From CAMPJU01 sp036675265 (lineage in GTDB: Bacteria; Pseudomonadota; Gammaproteobacteria; Xanthomonadales; Xanthomonadaceae): DNA of 64,000 nt. The stretch spans positions 1 through 64,000 of the forward strand of contig JAKFFJ010000076.1 of the NCBI GenBank assembly GCA_036675265.1, given 5' to 3'. Position numbers and translations under genes: made by a program. The stretch's first letter is position 1, and the number at the start of each line of letters is the position of its first letter. This document shows positions 16,813-25,072 of the stretch, one piece after another. The notes beneath the pieces are model-generated. The model was given only the letters and a program-made list of their open reading frames with translations. It did no database searches and was not told the origin of the DNA.

Positions 16813-18702
16813 TCAGCCCAGGGGTTCGTCGGAGAGGTAGGTGTAGGCGTTGAGGCCGGCTTCGAGGTCGGCGGCGAGGTGCTTGGCTTCTTCATCGGAC
16901 AGGTCGGCGGCTTCGACCCGGGCGCGGTAGGCGGCGCGCAGGTCGTCGAGCCGGTAGCCCACGTAATCGAGCATCACGTCGGTCGTGTCGCCGCGCCGCT
17001 GCTGCGCGATCGCGAACCCATCGCCATCCGTCCGCACTTCCACCGCGTCGGTGTCGCCGAACAGGTTGTGGATGTCGCCCAGGATCTCCTGGTACGCGCC
17101 GATCAGGAAGAAGCCCAGCCGGTACCCCTCGCCGGGGCGCAACGGATGCAGCGGCATGGACGTGTCCAGGCCCTCGTTGCCGACGTACGTGTCGATCCGC
17201 CCGTCCGAATCGCAGGTCAGGTCGGCGATCACGCCGCGGCGCGTCGGCACCTCGCCGAGGCGCTCGATCGGCACCACGGGGAACACCTGGTCGATCGCCC
17301 AGACATCCGGCATCGACTCGAACACGCTGAAGTTCACGAAGTACTTGTCCACCAGCCGCTGGGACAGTTCGTCGAGCACCGCCTGGTGGCGCTTCTCGCT
17401 CGCGCTCAGCCGCGCGCGCACCGCGTTGGCGATGGCGTAGAACAGGTCGTCCAGCCGCGCCCGGTGCACCAGGTCGATCTGGCCCAGGGCGTAGGCAGCC
17501 AGGCCTTCGTTGTGGAAGTGCACCGCCTCGTGGAACAGTTCCACCGCGGGCCGGTCGTCCAGCTCGCCGTGGATCTCGCGCAGGTGGCGGATCACGGCGG
17601 GTTCGTCGTCATGCGCGTCGGGCACGCGGCCCTCTGGCGCCCGCTCGACCTCCGATACGTTCGCCACCAGCACCGCATGGTGCGCGGTCATGGCGCGCCC
17701 GCACTCGGTGACGATGCGCGGCGCCGGCAGGTCGTGCTCCACGCAGGCCTCGGCCAGTGGCTGCACGATGTTCAGCGCGTACTGCTTCACGCCGTAGTTG
17801 ATCGAGTTGTAGCTCCGCGAACGGGTGCCCTCGTAGTCGATCCCGAGCCCACCGCCGACATCCATGTAGCGCACCTTCGCGCCGAGCTGCGACAGCTCCA
17901 CGAAGTAGCGCACCGCCTCGCGCATCCCGTTGGCGATGTCGCGGACGTTGGAGATCTGCGATCCCATGTGGAAGTGCAGCAATTCGAGGCAGTCGCCCAT
18001 GCCCGAGTCGCGCAGGCGCTTCCACAGGTCCAGCAGCTGGCGCGGGCTGAGGCCGAACTTGGCCTTGTCGCCGCCGCTGTTCTGCCACTTGCCCGCGCCG
18101 ATCGACGCCAGTCGCATGCGCACGCCCAGCCCCGGGCGGATGCCCAGCGCCTTCGCCTCTTCCATCACCAGCGACAGCTCGGATGGCTTCTCCACCACGA
18201 TGAAGGTCTGCAGCCCGAGCTTGCGGCCGATCAACGCCAGCCGGATGTACTCGCGGTCCTTGTAGCCGTTGCAGACGATCACGCCGCCGGGCCGGCTGAG
18301 CGCCAGCACGGCCATCAGCTCGGGCTTGCTGCCTGCCTCCAGGCCGAAGCCGTCCCCGCCGTTGGCCGCCAGCGTCCCGGCCACCGCCGCGTGCTGGTTG
18401 ACCTTGATCGGGTAGACCGCCGTGTACCCGCCCGGGTACTCCCATTCCGCCATCGCTTCCGCGAACGCGCCCTGCAGCCGCGCGAGCCGGTCGCCCAGGA
18501 TTTCGGGAAAGCGGAGCAGCAAGGGCAGCTTGGCACCGTCGGCGCGCGCGGCATCGACCGCGTCCGGCAAGGGAATGGCCGGACCGTCGGCGCGGCGTGG
18601 GCGCACCACCACGCGACCGGCGCCGTCCACGTCGAAGTAGCCCTCCGACCAGTGCGGGATCGAGTAGGCCTTGCGGGCCTGGTCGGGCGACCAGTCGGTC
18701 AT
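16813..18702 (-). CDS. speA: Biosynthetic arginine decarboxylase
   Basis: A 629-residue PLP-dependent fold III decarboxylase that converts arginine to agmatine, the first step toward putrescine and spermidine. The PLP lysine is K100 in YPIKVNQ. The FHMGSQ block, DVGGGLGIDYEG phosphate loop, ECGRAM motif and the C-terminal DLTCDSDGR block with the active-site Cys from the second subunit are all present. Length is as expected for SpeA. It is divergent from speE across about 170 bp, an arrangement that allows joint control of polyamine synthesis. Confidence 0.97.
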   Translation of the reverse strand: MTDWSPDQARKAYSIPHWSEGYFDVDGAGRVVVRPRRADGPAIPLPDAVDAARADGAKLPLLLRFPEILGDRLARLQGAFAEAMAEWEYPGGYTAVYPIKVNQHAAVAGTLAANGGDGFGLEAGSKPELMAVLALSRPGGVIVCNGYKDREYIRLALIGRKLGLQTFIVVEKPSELSLVMEEAKALGIRPGLGVRMRLASIGAGKWQNSGGDKAKFGLSPRQLLDLWKRLRDSGMGDCLELLHFHMGSQISNVRDIANGMREAVRYFVELSQLGAKVRYMDVGGGLGIDYEGTRSRSYNSINYGVKQYALNIVQPLAEACVEHDLPAPRIVTECGRAMTAHHAVLVANVSEVERAPEGRVPDAHDDEPAVIRHLREIHGELDDRPAVELFHEAVHFHNEGLAAYALGQIDLVHRARLDDLFYAIANAVRARLSASEKRHQAVLDELSQRLVDKYFVNFSVFESMPDVWAIDQVFPVVPIERLGEVPTRRGVIADLTCDSDGRIDTYVGNEGLDTSMPLHPLRPGEGYRLGFFLIGAYQEILGDIHNLFGDTDAVEVRTDGDGFAIAQQRRGDTTDVMLDYVGYRLDDLRAAYRARVEAADLSDEEAKHLAADLEAGLNAYTYLSDEPLG

Positions 18703-18874
18703 CGGTGCTCCGCGACGCGTGCAGCCGGGCTGCGGGGCGCGCAGTGTACTAGTGCGGCCATGACCGGGCCGGTGACACGGCCGGGACGGGGGGCTCCGCT
18801 AAACTGCGCGCCCCCACGACCCCGCCGGGCGAAGCGTCGCCCGGAACGTGGCCACCTGCGTTGGACGAACTGGA

Positions 18875-19741
18875 ATGACCGCGAATACGACCTGGAAATA
18901 CGAGAACTTCGAGCCCACGGGCTCGGCCATCGGCTATCGCGTCACCCGGAAGCTCGACGAGGTGCAGTCGCCGTTCCAGAGGATCGAGATCTTCGAGACC
19001 ACCGACTGGGGCAACCTGATGCTGATCGACGGCGCGGTGATGCTCACCACCCGCGACAACTTCCTGTACCACGAGATGATGTCGCACCCGGCGCTGTTCA
19101 CCCACCCCGCGCCGAAGGACGTGGTGATCATCGGCGGCGGCGACTGCGGCACGCTGCGTGAAGTGCTCCGGCACGGCGGCGTGCGCAAGGCCGTGCAGTG
19201 CGACATCGACGAACAGGTCACCCGCATGGCGGAGAAGTGGTTCCCGGAACTGTGCGAGTCCAACGCCGACGCGCGCGCGGAGCTGCTGTTCGACGACGGC
19301 ATCGCCTACATGGCCAACCGCGAAGCGGGCAGCGTCGACATCGTGATCGTCGATTCGACCGATCCGGTCGGCCCTGCCGAGGGCCTGTTCAACCGCGCGT
19401 TCTACGCGTCCTGCTTCCGCGCGCTGCGCGACGACGGGATCCTGGTGCAGCAGTCCGAATCACCGCTGGCGCTGCTCGACCTGGTGCGCGAGATGCGCGG
19501 GGAGATGCGCAAGGCGGGCTTCACCGCATTCGCGACCCTGCCCTTCCCGCAGCCGTGCTATCCGACGGGCTGGTGGTCGTGCACGCTCGCCAGGAAGCAG
19601 GCGGGCGACGCGACGGGCGGTTTCGGCTTCCGCGAGGCGGACGCGGAAAGCGCTTCGCTGGGCACGCGCTACTACAGCGCCGGCACCCACCGCGGGGCCC
19701 TGTCGTTGCCACCGTTCGTCGCGGCAGCCCTCCAGGACTGA
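18875..19741 (+). CDS. speE: Spermidine synthase
   Basis: A 288-residue Rossmann-fold aminopropyltransferase that makes spermidine from putrescine and decarboxylated SAM. The dcSAM loop IIGGGDCGTLREVLRH, the acidic QCDIDEQV strand, DDGIAYM and the gate-keeping STDPVGPAEGLF block with the catalytic Asp are present. ATG 18875 gives the family N-terminus. A GTG 27 nt upstream would add nine unmatched residues. It is divergent from speA. Confidence 0.95.
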   Translation: MTANTTWKYENFEPTGSAIGYRVTRKLDEVQSPFQRIEIFETTDWGNLMLIDGAVMLTTRDNFLYHEMMSHPALFTHPAPKDVVIIGGGDCGTLREVLRHGGVRKAVQCDIDEQVTRMAEKWFPELCESNADARAELLFDDGIAYMANREAGSVDIVIVDSTDPVGPAEGLFNRAFYASCFRALRDDGILVQQSESPLALLDLVREMRGEMRKAGFTAFATLPFPQPCYPTGWWSCTLARKQAGDATGGFGFREADAESASLGTRYYSAGTHRGALSLPPFVAAALQD

Positions 19742-19815
19742 TTTCCGGCTTGCGCCGACCCGTCGACTGACGAACAATCGATGGCGTCCAGGGGGGACGG
19801 CCGGCCGGGGTTCGC

Positions 19816-21720
19816 TTGCGCCGCCAGTTGCTGTGTTCGTGCGCGTTCCTGCTCGCCTTCGGCTGGCACGGCCTCGCCGTGGGGGCAGCGCCCGCCGCCG
19901 GCAACGCCGGCGACGATGCGGCGGCCTTCGACCAGCTGCTCGAGCAGCTCGAGGAACGCGAACTCCACACCCTGACCCCGGCGGAAGCGCTCGCCCGGCT
20001 CGACGACCTGGAAGCCCTGGTGCCCGCCGGGGATGGCGCCCGCGACAGGCGTTATCGCGCGTTGCGCTGCGATTGGGGCTACGACGGCGACCCGGAAGGC
20101 CAGCGGGCCTTCGCGCTGGAGGGCCTGTCGCGCGCGCGGGAAGCCGGCGACCTGGCCGCCCAGGCGCGATTCCATTACTGCAAGGCGGCAGCCATCGAGA
20201 CCCTGGGGGAACCGAGCCAGGCGGTGATGGCTGCCTGGAACGCGGGCATCGAGGCCGCCAGGGCGTCGGGGAACCGCCGCCTGCTCGCGGATGGCCTCGG
20301 CGCCCGCGGCGCCACGCATTCGCTGCTGGACGACCAGGCGCGCGCGATCCCCGACCTGCTGGCGGCGATGCGCCTGTACCGCCAGTCGGGGTTCCGCCTC
20401 GATGCCGAGTGGCTGCTCCTCGACATCGGCATCAGTTACCGGCGGATGGGCGAGTTCGACAAGGCGCGCGAGTACCTGGAGCAGAGCGAGGCATTCGCCG
20501 CGGACCAGGGCGACTGGAGCATGCTGGTCGGAAGCCTGATGCAGCAGGCCTTCCTGGCGGAGGACGACGGGCGGGTGCCCGAGGCCATTGCCCACTACGA
20601 CCGTGCACTCGCCCTGGCCGAGGCCAACGACAGCCCCTATGACATCGCCAGCCTGCGCCTGGCGATGGCCTGGCCCGCGATCCTGGAAGGCGACCATCGC
20701 CGCGCGTTGCGGCTCCTCGACCAGGCGCAGGCGGGATTCGCGGCGCTCGAGGACCGCACCAACCAGGACATGCTCGAGTTGCGCCGCGGGCAGGCGCGCG
20801 CCGGCCTGGGCCAGCATGCGGCCGCGCTGTCGCATTACGGGCGGGCCGCGACGGCGATGACGCGCACCGGCAACAAGCGCTACGTGGCGATGCTCTACCT
20901 GGCGCGGGCCCGCAGCGCCCACGCAGTGGGAAACGACGCCGCGGCCTACGCCGACCTGGAACGCTACATCGCCACCCAGGGGGGCATGGCCGCCGCCGAA
21001 CGCAGCCAGCAGGCCCGCCTGCTGCGCGAGCAGTTCGACAGCGACCGGCGCGACCTGGAGAACAGCCGGTTGGCGAACGAGACCGCCCTGCGCGAGCGGC
21101 AGGTCGAAACGTTGCTGGCCGCGCGCCGCTGGCAGTGGACCGCCATGGCCCTGGGCGGCGTGCTGGTGCTGCTGCTGGTTGGACTGGTCGTCCGGCAGCT
21201 GGCGCGCATGCGGCGGCTGCGCGAACTGGCCGCCACCGACCCGCTCACCGGCGTGGCCAACCGGCGCAGCATCGAGCGACTCGGCGAGGAAGCCATCGCG
21301 GCCGCCCGCCTGGCGCAGGACGGCCTGTGCGTGCTGATCCTCGACATCGACCACTTCAAGCGAGTGAACGACCGCTACGGCCATCTCACCGGGGACCAGG
21401 CACTGGCCCGCGTCGCCGGCGCCTGCAGTGCCGCGTTGCGCCAGTTCGACCAGCTCGGGCGCATCGGTGGCGAGGAATTCCTGGTGCTGCTGCCGCGCAC
21501 GCGGATGGACCAGGCGCGACAGGTCGCCGAACGGATCCGCGCAGCGGTCGAGGCGTTGGCGTTCGCGGACATCGATGCGGGGCTGCGCCTGAGCGTCAGC
21601 ATCGGCATCGCGGAACTTCGCGAGGGAGACAAGGACCTGCGCGACCTGTGCGGGCGCGCCGACGCGGCGCTCTACGCGGCCAAGGACGCGGGCCGCAACC
21701 GGCTGGTCGCGGCCGCCTAG
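19816..21720 (+). CDS. Periplasmic-TPR membrane diguanylate cyclase
   Basis: A 634-residue membrane protein. A signal peptide (1-24) leads to a long helical region (about 40-400) with tetratricopeptide-like repeats such as ARAIPDLLAAMRLYRQSG, AREYLEQSEAFAADQG and AIAHYDRALALAEAND, presumably periplasmic. A coiled-coil stalk and a transmembrane helix (about 438-460) connect it to a cytoplasmic GGDEF domain. The active site is GGEEF and the inhibitory I-site RxxD (RQFD) lies five residues before it, so c-di-GMP synthesis with product inhibition is expected. The start codon is TTG. The ligand sensed is unknown. Confidence 0.9.
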   Translation: MRRQLLCSCAFLLAFGWHGLAVGAAPAAGNAGDDAAAFDQLLEQLEERELHTLTPAEALARLDDLEALVPAGDGARDRRYRALRCDWGYDGDPEGQRAFALEGLSRAREAGDLAAQARFHYCKAAAIETLGEPSQAVMAAWNAGIEAARASGNRRLLADGLGARGATHSLLDDQARAIPDLLAAMRLYRQSGFRLDAEWLLLDIGISYRRMGEFDKAREYLEQSEAFAADQGDWSMLVGSLMQQAFLAEDDGRVPEAIAHYDRALALAEANDSPYDIASLRLAMAWPAILEGDHRRALRLLDQAQAGFAALEDRTNQDMLELRRGQARAGLGQHAAALSHYGRAATAMTRTGNKRYVAMLYLARARSAHAVGNDAAAYADLERYIATQGGMAAAERSQQARLLREQFDSDRRDLENSRLANETALRERQVETLLAARRWQWTAMALGGVLVLLLVGLVVRQLARMRRLRELAATDPLTGVANRRSIERLGEEAIAAARLAQDGLCVLILDIDHFKRVNDRYGHLTGDQALARVAGACSAALRQFDQLGRIGGEEFLVLLPRTRMDQARQVAERIRAAVEALAFADIDAGLRLSVSIGIAELREGDKDLRDLCGRADAALYAAKDAGRNRLVAAA

Positions 21721-21727
21721 GACCGGT

Positions 21728-21850
21728 TCAGTAGCCGGTGGCCGGCGCGCCGTGCGCGTAGGCGTAGGCCACGGCGACCAGCAGCACGAAGGCCAGCATG
21801 CCCCGGATCAGGCTCTCCACCCGGCCGCCGTTCGTCTTGTCGATGTCCAT
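21728..21850 (-). CDS. Forty-residue single-helix membrane protein
   Basis: The minus strand encodes MDIDKTNGGRVESLIRGMLA followed by a hydrophobic helix and ending GAPATGY. A Shine-Dalgarno sequence AGGGAG lies 8 nt before the ATG (21850). A short charged N-terminus, one transmembrane helix (about 17-32) and a short polar tail are the whole protein. It lies about 100 bp downstream of the L,D-transpeptidase gene on the same strand, so it may be the last gene of that operon, or it may stand alone. Function is unknown. Support is the ribosome binding site, the well-formed helix and convergence with the preceding gene. Confidence 0.6.
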   Translation of the reverse strand: MDIDKTNGGRVESLIRGMLAFVLLVAVAYAYAHGAPATGY

Positions 21851-21946
21851 GGCGTTGCTCCCTGGAGGACAGGGCCATCAAACGCCAAACAGCCGCCGGC
21901 GTCCGCGACTGGCGTCACAGGGACGCGCGCTGTGGCGCGACCGGCG

Positions 21947-22684
21947 TCACACCCCGGGCACGGGTTCGTCGGGCGGGGGCGTCCCGGTGACCTCGTACGA
22001 ATCGAACAGGTCGCGCGCCAGGCCGGCCTCGGGGAGGATGTAGACAATCCCGCCGGTCCCCTGGAAAGCGGGACTGACGACGTCTTCGTAGAACGCCACG
22101 GGCACGTTGACGCATCCGTAGGAAATGCGATTGTCCGTCGGGGTCGGACTCAGCAGCCGCTCCGCGCGCCGCTCGCTGGGCTGGCCCTTGACCACCCGGT
22201 GCAGTGCGAGTGCATCGTCGTAGTCGATCCACAGGATTTCCCGGCCCTTCAGGTCACGATCCAGCGAAGCGACGAAGCGGCCCGCCGGGGTCGTGCGGTC
22301 CTGGGGACGAATCGCCGCCAACCGCAGGTCGCCGATGCCTTCGGGGGCGGCGTCGCCGGTCCCCATGCCGATCAACGCCGGTTGCGCGCCCCGCAGCCTT
22401 CCATTGGCCTCGAACACGAACACCAGCGCGTTGACCTTGTCGATGACCATGTACGGCATGCCGCCGGTGTCGCCGGAGTCCAGTGCCCAGTGCGCAACGT
22501 GGCGCACTTCGGACGAAGCTGGCTGCTGCCCGAAATCCGCCAGCCGCGGCCGGCGGTTGCTCGTCGGCCGGGCCGACGGCGCCACCGTCCCGGTGATGCC
22601 CGCCGATGCCGGGGGCGTCGCCGCTGCCAGGTCCGGATGCACCACCAGCAAGGCCCCCAGGCCGAGCATCGCCAGGATTCGCAT
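21947..22684 (-). CDS. L,D-transpeptidase-like (YkuD) secreted protein
   Basis: A 245-residue exported protein with a signal peptide (about 1-22) and a YkuD-type catalytic domain (about 76-235). The active-site region is HRVVKGQPSERR (H162) and NRISYGCVNVP with C191. The common form is SHGC(I/V)N or SHGCIR; here the first His is Tyr, as in a variant subgroup. Such enzymes link tetrapeptide stems or attach proteins to peptidoglycan through meso-diaminopimelate. Its ATG begins 2 bp after the TpsA stop, so it is almost surely co-transcribed with the two-partner secretion genes. Confidence 0.85.
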   Translation of the reverse strand: MRILAMLGLGALLVVHPDLAAATPPASAGITGTVAPSARPTSNRRPRLADFGQQPASSEVRHVAHWALDSGDTGGMPYMVIDKVNALVFVFEANGRLRGAQPALIGMGTGDAAPEGIGDLRLAAIRPQDRTTPAGRFVASLDRDLKGREILWIDYDDALALHRVVKGQPSERRAERLLSPTPTDNRISYGCVNVPVAFYEDVVSPAFQGTGGIVYILPEAGLARDLFDSYEVTGTPPPDEPVPGV

Positions 22685-22686
22685 GC

Positions 22687-25020
22687 TCAGTTCCGGTAAG
22701 GCTTGGGCGTGCGCACCGGTGCCACGGTGGGCACGGCCTCCTCGTTGACCGGCGCCTGGGTGACTTCCAGGGTCATGGGCGTCGCGGCCTGGTGGGTCAC
22801 CGCGACCAGCGGTGTCGGTGACGGCGCCGGCAGCACCTGGAGCAACGGCGGAACGGCCTGGAAGATCGGCGCGACCGGAGGGGCAGCCGCCGGCGTCGTC
22901 GGGATCGGCGTAGTCGGAATGGGGGTCTCGTCCGGCGGCGGCGTCTCGTCCGGTGGCGGGGTCTCGTCCGGCGGCGGCGTCTCGTCCGGTGGCGGCGTCT
23001 CGTCCGGTGGCGGCGTCTCGTCCGGTGGCGGCGTCTCGTCCGGTGGCGGCGTCTCGTCCGGCGGCGGGGTCTCGTCCGGCGGCGGCGCGGCGGCAGTGAT
23101 GTCACCCGTGGTGTGGGCCGCTACGGGGCCGCAGCAATTGACCGGCAACGCATACAGGTCGGCCTCGGCGCCCCCCAGCGTGTAGCCCGTGTAGGTGATG
23201 CCCTTGTTGGTGCCGACCTCCGCGGAATCGAACGTGGCGCTGCTTCCCGGGCCGGCCACGAGCGTGACGCCGGCCGGATCGCCCTTGAGCCCGGACAACG
23301 TGGTGGCGGTGGTGCCGTCCGCTTCCTTGTCGCCGCCAGCGGCGAACACGAGCATGCGTTGCTGCAGTGCCGCCCCCTCGGTCAGGGTGAGGTGGGTGGA
23401 GTAGTCGGTCGGTGCCGTGTAGGAGACCGGGTTGTAGATGATGGTGACCGGCGCGGCCGTCACCGTGGCGGGCGGTGCCAGTGCGTCGAACACGACGGTG
23501 CCGCCTGCGATGCCCGGGCCGGTGCCATCGGTGTCGGCGCTGAGCGTCAAGCCGAGCGGCAGGCCCAGGCTCCGCGTGGGATCGGCGGTGCCCCGGGTCA
23601 GCGTGATCGCCCCGGCGACGGCGACATCATCCGCCGCGCACATCATCAGGTTGCCATCCGTGACGGTGATGGCCGCGTCCTGGTTCACGTCCCGCCCCGC
23701 GCTGAGCAGCACGCTACCGTTGGTGGTGGTAATCGCGGCATTGACGTTGACGTCCTGTCCGCAACACACGACCAGGTTGCCGTTGGTGGCGGTGATGGCC
23801 CCATTGATGTCGACGTTGCGATCGGCATTCAGGGTCAACGTGGTGGGGCCGCCGCTGGCCGACCAGGTCACCGCATCGTTGACGAAGATGTCGCCGTTCT
23901 CGGCGCCGGCGCCATCGGTGGTGATCGTGATGTTGTTGGTCACCAGCTGTGCCGACAGCGTCGACCCTGCGATGTTGTCGCCGGGGGCGCTGCCGATCGT
24001 GAAGTCCTGCGGGTCGATCAGCCACTCGCCGGTCTCGCCGCGCGCGGCGGCCGTGCTGACCCGCACGTCGCCGCGGACATTGACCTGCGCCGCGGACGTC
24101 TCGATGAAGCCGCCGTCGCCACCGCCCGGCGCGCTGGCATCCAGCACGCCGCCGACGTTGGCCGTGCCGGTCTGCATGTCCCCTAGCAGGAGGATGGTGC
24201 CGCTGCGGTTCTCGATCGTCTGCGCCTGGATGACGCCGGTGTTGTTGACCACCGTATGCAGCAGGTTGCCCGCGGCCTGCGCCGTCATCAGCACGCGTCC
24301 GCCATCGGCCTGGACGAGGCCGCCGTTGTCGGCGAGCGCGTTCATCGCGCCAGTGTCCACCGACAGGTTCAACATGCCGTCGCCGGCCACGTCCAGGGTC
24401 ACGGCGGCACCGGCGGCCAGGGCCACGGTGCCCAGGCGCGCCGAGATCACGCCCTGGTTGCTGACGCTCCTTCCCATCAGGGCCACGTAGCCGCCGTCCG
24501 CGGCCTGGATGCTGCCCTGGTTGACCACCGATCCGGCACCGGCACCGGTGAACGCGTAATTGCCGGCCATGAAATCAGCGTCGCTGATGCCCATGGTGGA
24601 GGCGACCAGGCCGCCGACGTTGACCGACGCACCCTTGCCGAACAGGATCCCGTTCGGATTGAGCAGGAAGACCTGGCCATTGGCGGTCAGGGTGCCGAGG
24701 ATCACCGAGGGATCCGCGCCGCGCACCCGGTTCAATGCCACCGAGCTGCTGCCGGGCTGCACGAACTGCACGGTCTCGCCCGCACCGATGCTGAAGCTCT
24801 GCCAGTTGACCACCATGCCCTGGGTCGACTGGGTGATCGTGGTGTTGGCGCCGTTGGTGGAGATCGTGCCCTTGCCTGCGGTGACCACGCCGCCCGCCGG
24901 GCCTGCCGGCCCGGCTTGCGCCGCGGTGGCCAACGCGAGCATCAGCGAGCCGGACAACGCGCGCACCGCGAAGTACCTCCCGCCGCGGCGAGAGGGAATG
25001 GAAAGCTGGTTGCAATTCAT
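22687..25020 (-). CDS. Two-partner secretion exoprotein (TpsA), haemagglutinin-type
   Basis: A 777-residue secreted protein. A signal peptide with long n-region (1-36) is followed by a filamentous-haemagglutinin N-terminal TPS domain (about 37-290) with the NPNGI motif and the GLVAST block recognised by the partner transporter. Next come beta-helix-like repeats of the form A-I-T-x-T-N/D-G-N-L (about 415-490) with unusual cysteines (VVCCGQD, MMCAADD, VNCCGPV). Then come nine copies of PPPDET and a Pro/Val-rich tail without obvious cleavage signals. It is short for a TpsA. The transporter gene lies directly upstream and an L,D-transpeptidase gene directly downstream. Confidence 0.92.
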   Translation of the reverse strand: MNCNQLSIPSRRGGRYFAVRALSGSLMLALATAAQAGPAGPAGGVVTAGKGTISTNGANTTITQSTQGMVVNWQSFSIGAGETVQFVQPGSSSVALNRVRGADPSVILGTLTANGQVFLLNPNGILFGKGASVNVGGLVASTMGISDADFMAGNYAFTGAGAGSVVNQGSIQAADGGYVALMGRSVSNQGVISARLGTVALAAGAAVTLDVAGDGMLNLSVDTGAMNALADNGGLVQADGGRVLMTAQAAGNLLHTVVNNTGVIQAQTIENRSGTILLLGDMQTGTANVGGVLDASAPGGGDGGFIETSAAQVNVRGDVRVSTAAARGETGEWLIDPQDFTIGSAPGDNIAGSTLSAQLVTNNITITTDGAGAENGDIFVNDAVTWSASGGPTTLTLNADRNVDINGAITATNGNLVVCCGQDVNVNAAITTTNGSVLLSAGRDVNQDAAITVTDGNLMMCAADDVAVAGAITLTRGTADPTRSLGLPLGLTLSADTDGTGPGIAGGTVVFDALAPPATVTAAPVTIIYNPVSYTAPTDYSTHLTLTEGAALQQRMLVFAAGGDKEADGTTATTLSGLKGDPAGVTLVAGPGSSATFDSAEVGTNKGITYTGYTLGGAEADLYALPVNCCGPVAAHTTGDITAAAPPPDETPPPDETPPPDETPPPDETPPPDETPPPDETPPPDETPPPDETPPPDETPIPTTPIPTTPAAAPPVAPIFQAVPPLLQVLPAPSPTPLVAVTHQAATPMTLEVTQAPVNEEAVPTVAPVRTPKPYRN
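22924..23085 (-). repeat. Nine tandem 18-bp repeats encoding PPPDET
   Basis: Nine consecutive 18-bp units encode PPPDET near the C-terminus of the TPS exoprotein. Units differ only at synonymous third positions (GGC or GGT, GTC or GGTC context on the plus strand). The tract keeps the frame for any copy number, so length changes by slippage would alter spacer length without breaking the gene. Confidence 0.95.
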
Positions 25021-25072
25021 GGGTGGATCCTCGAAGACGTTGCCGGGCCCCGGTGTAGGGCTGACCGGTCGA

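Noticed and set aside
22924..23085. Tandem 18-bp repeats as a possible CRISPR array
   Set aside because: There are no spacers. The units are contiguous, in frame and encode PPPDET inside a secreted protein.
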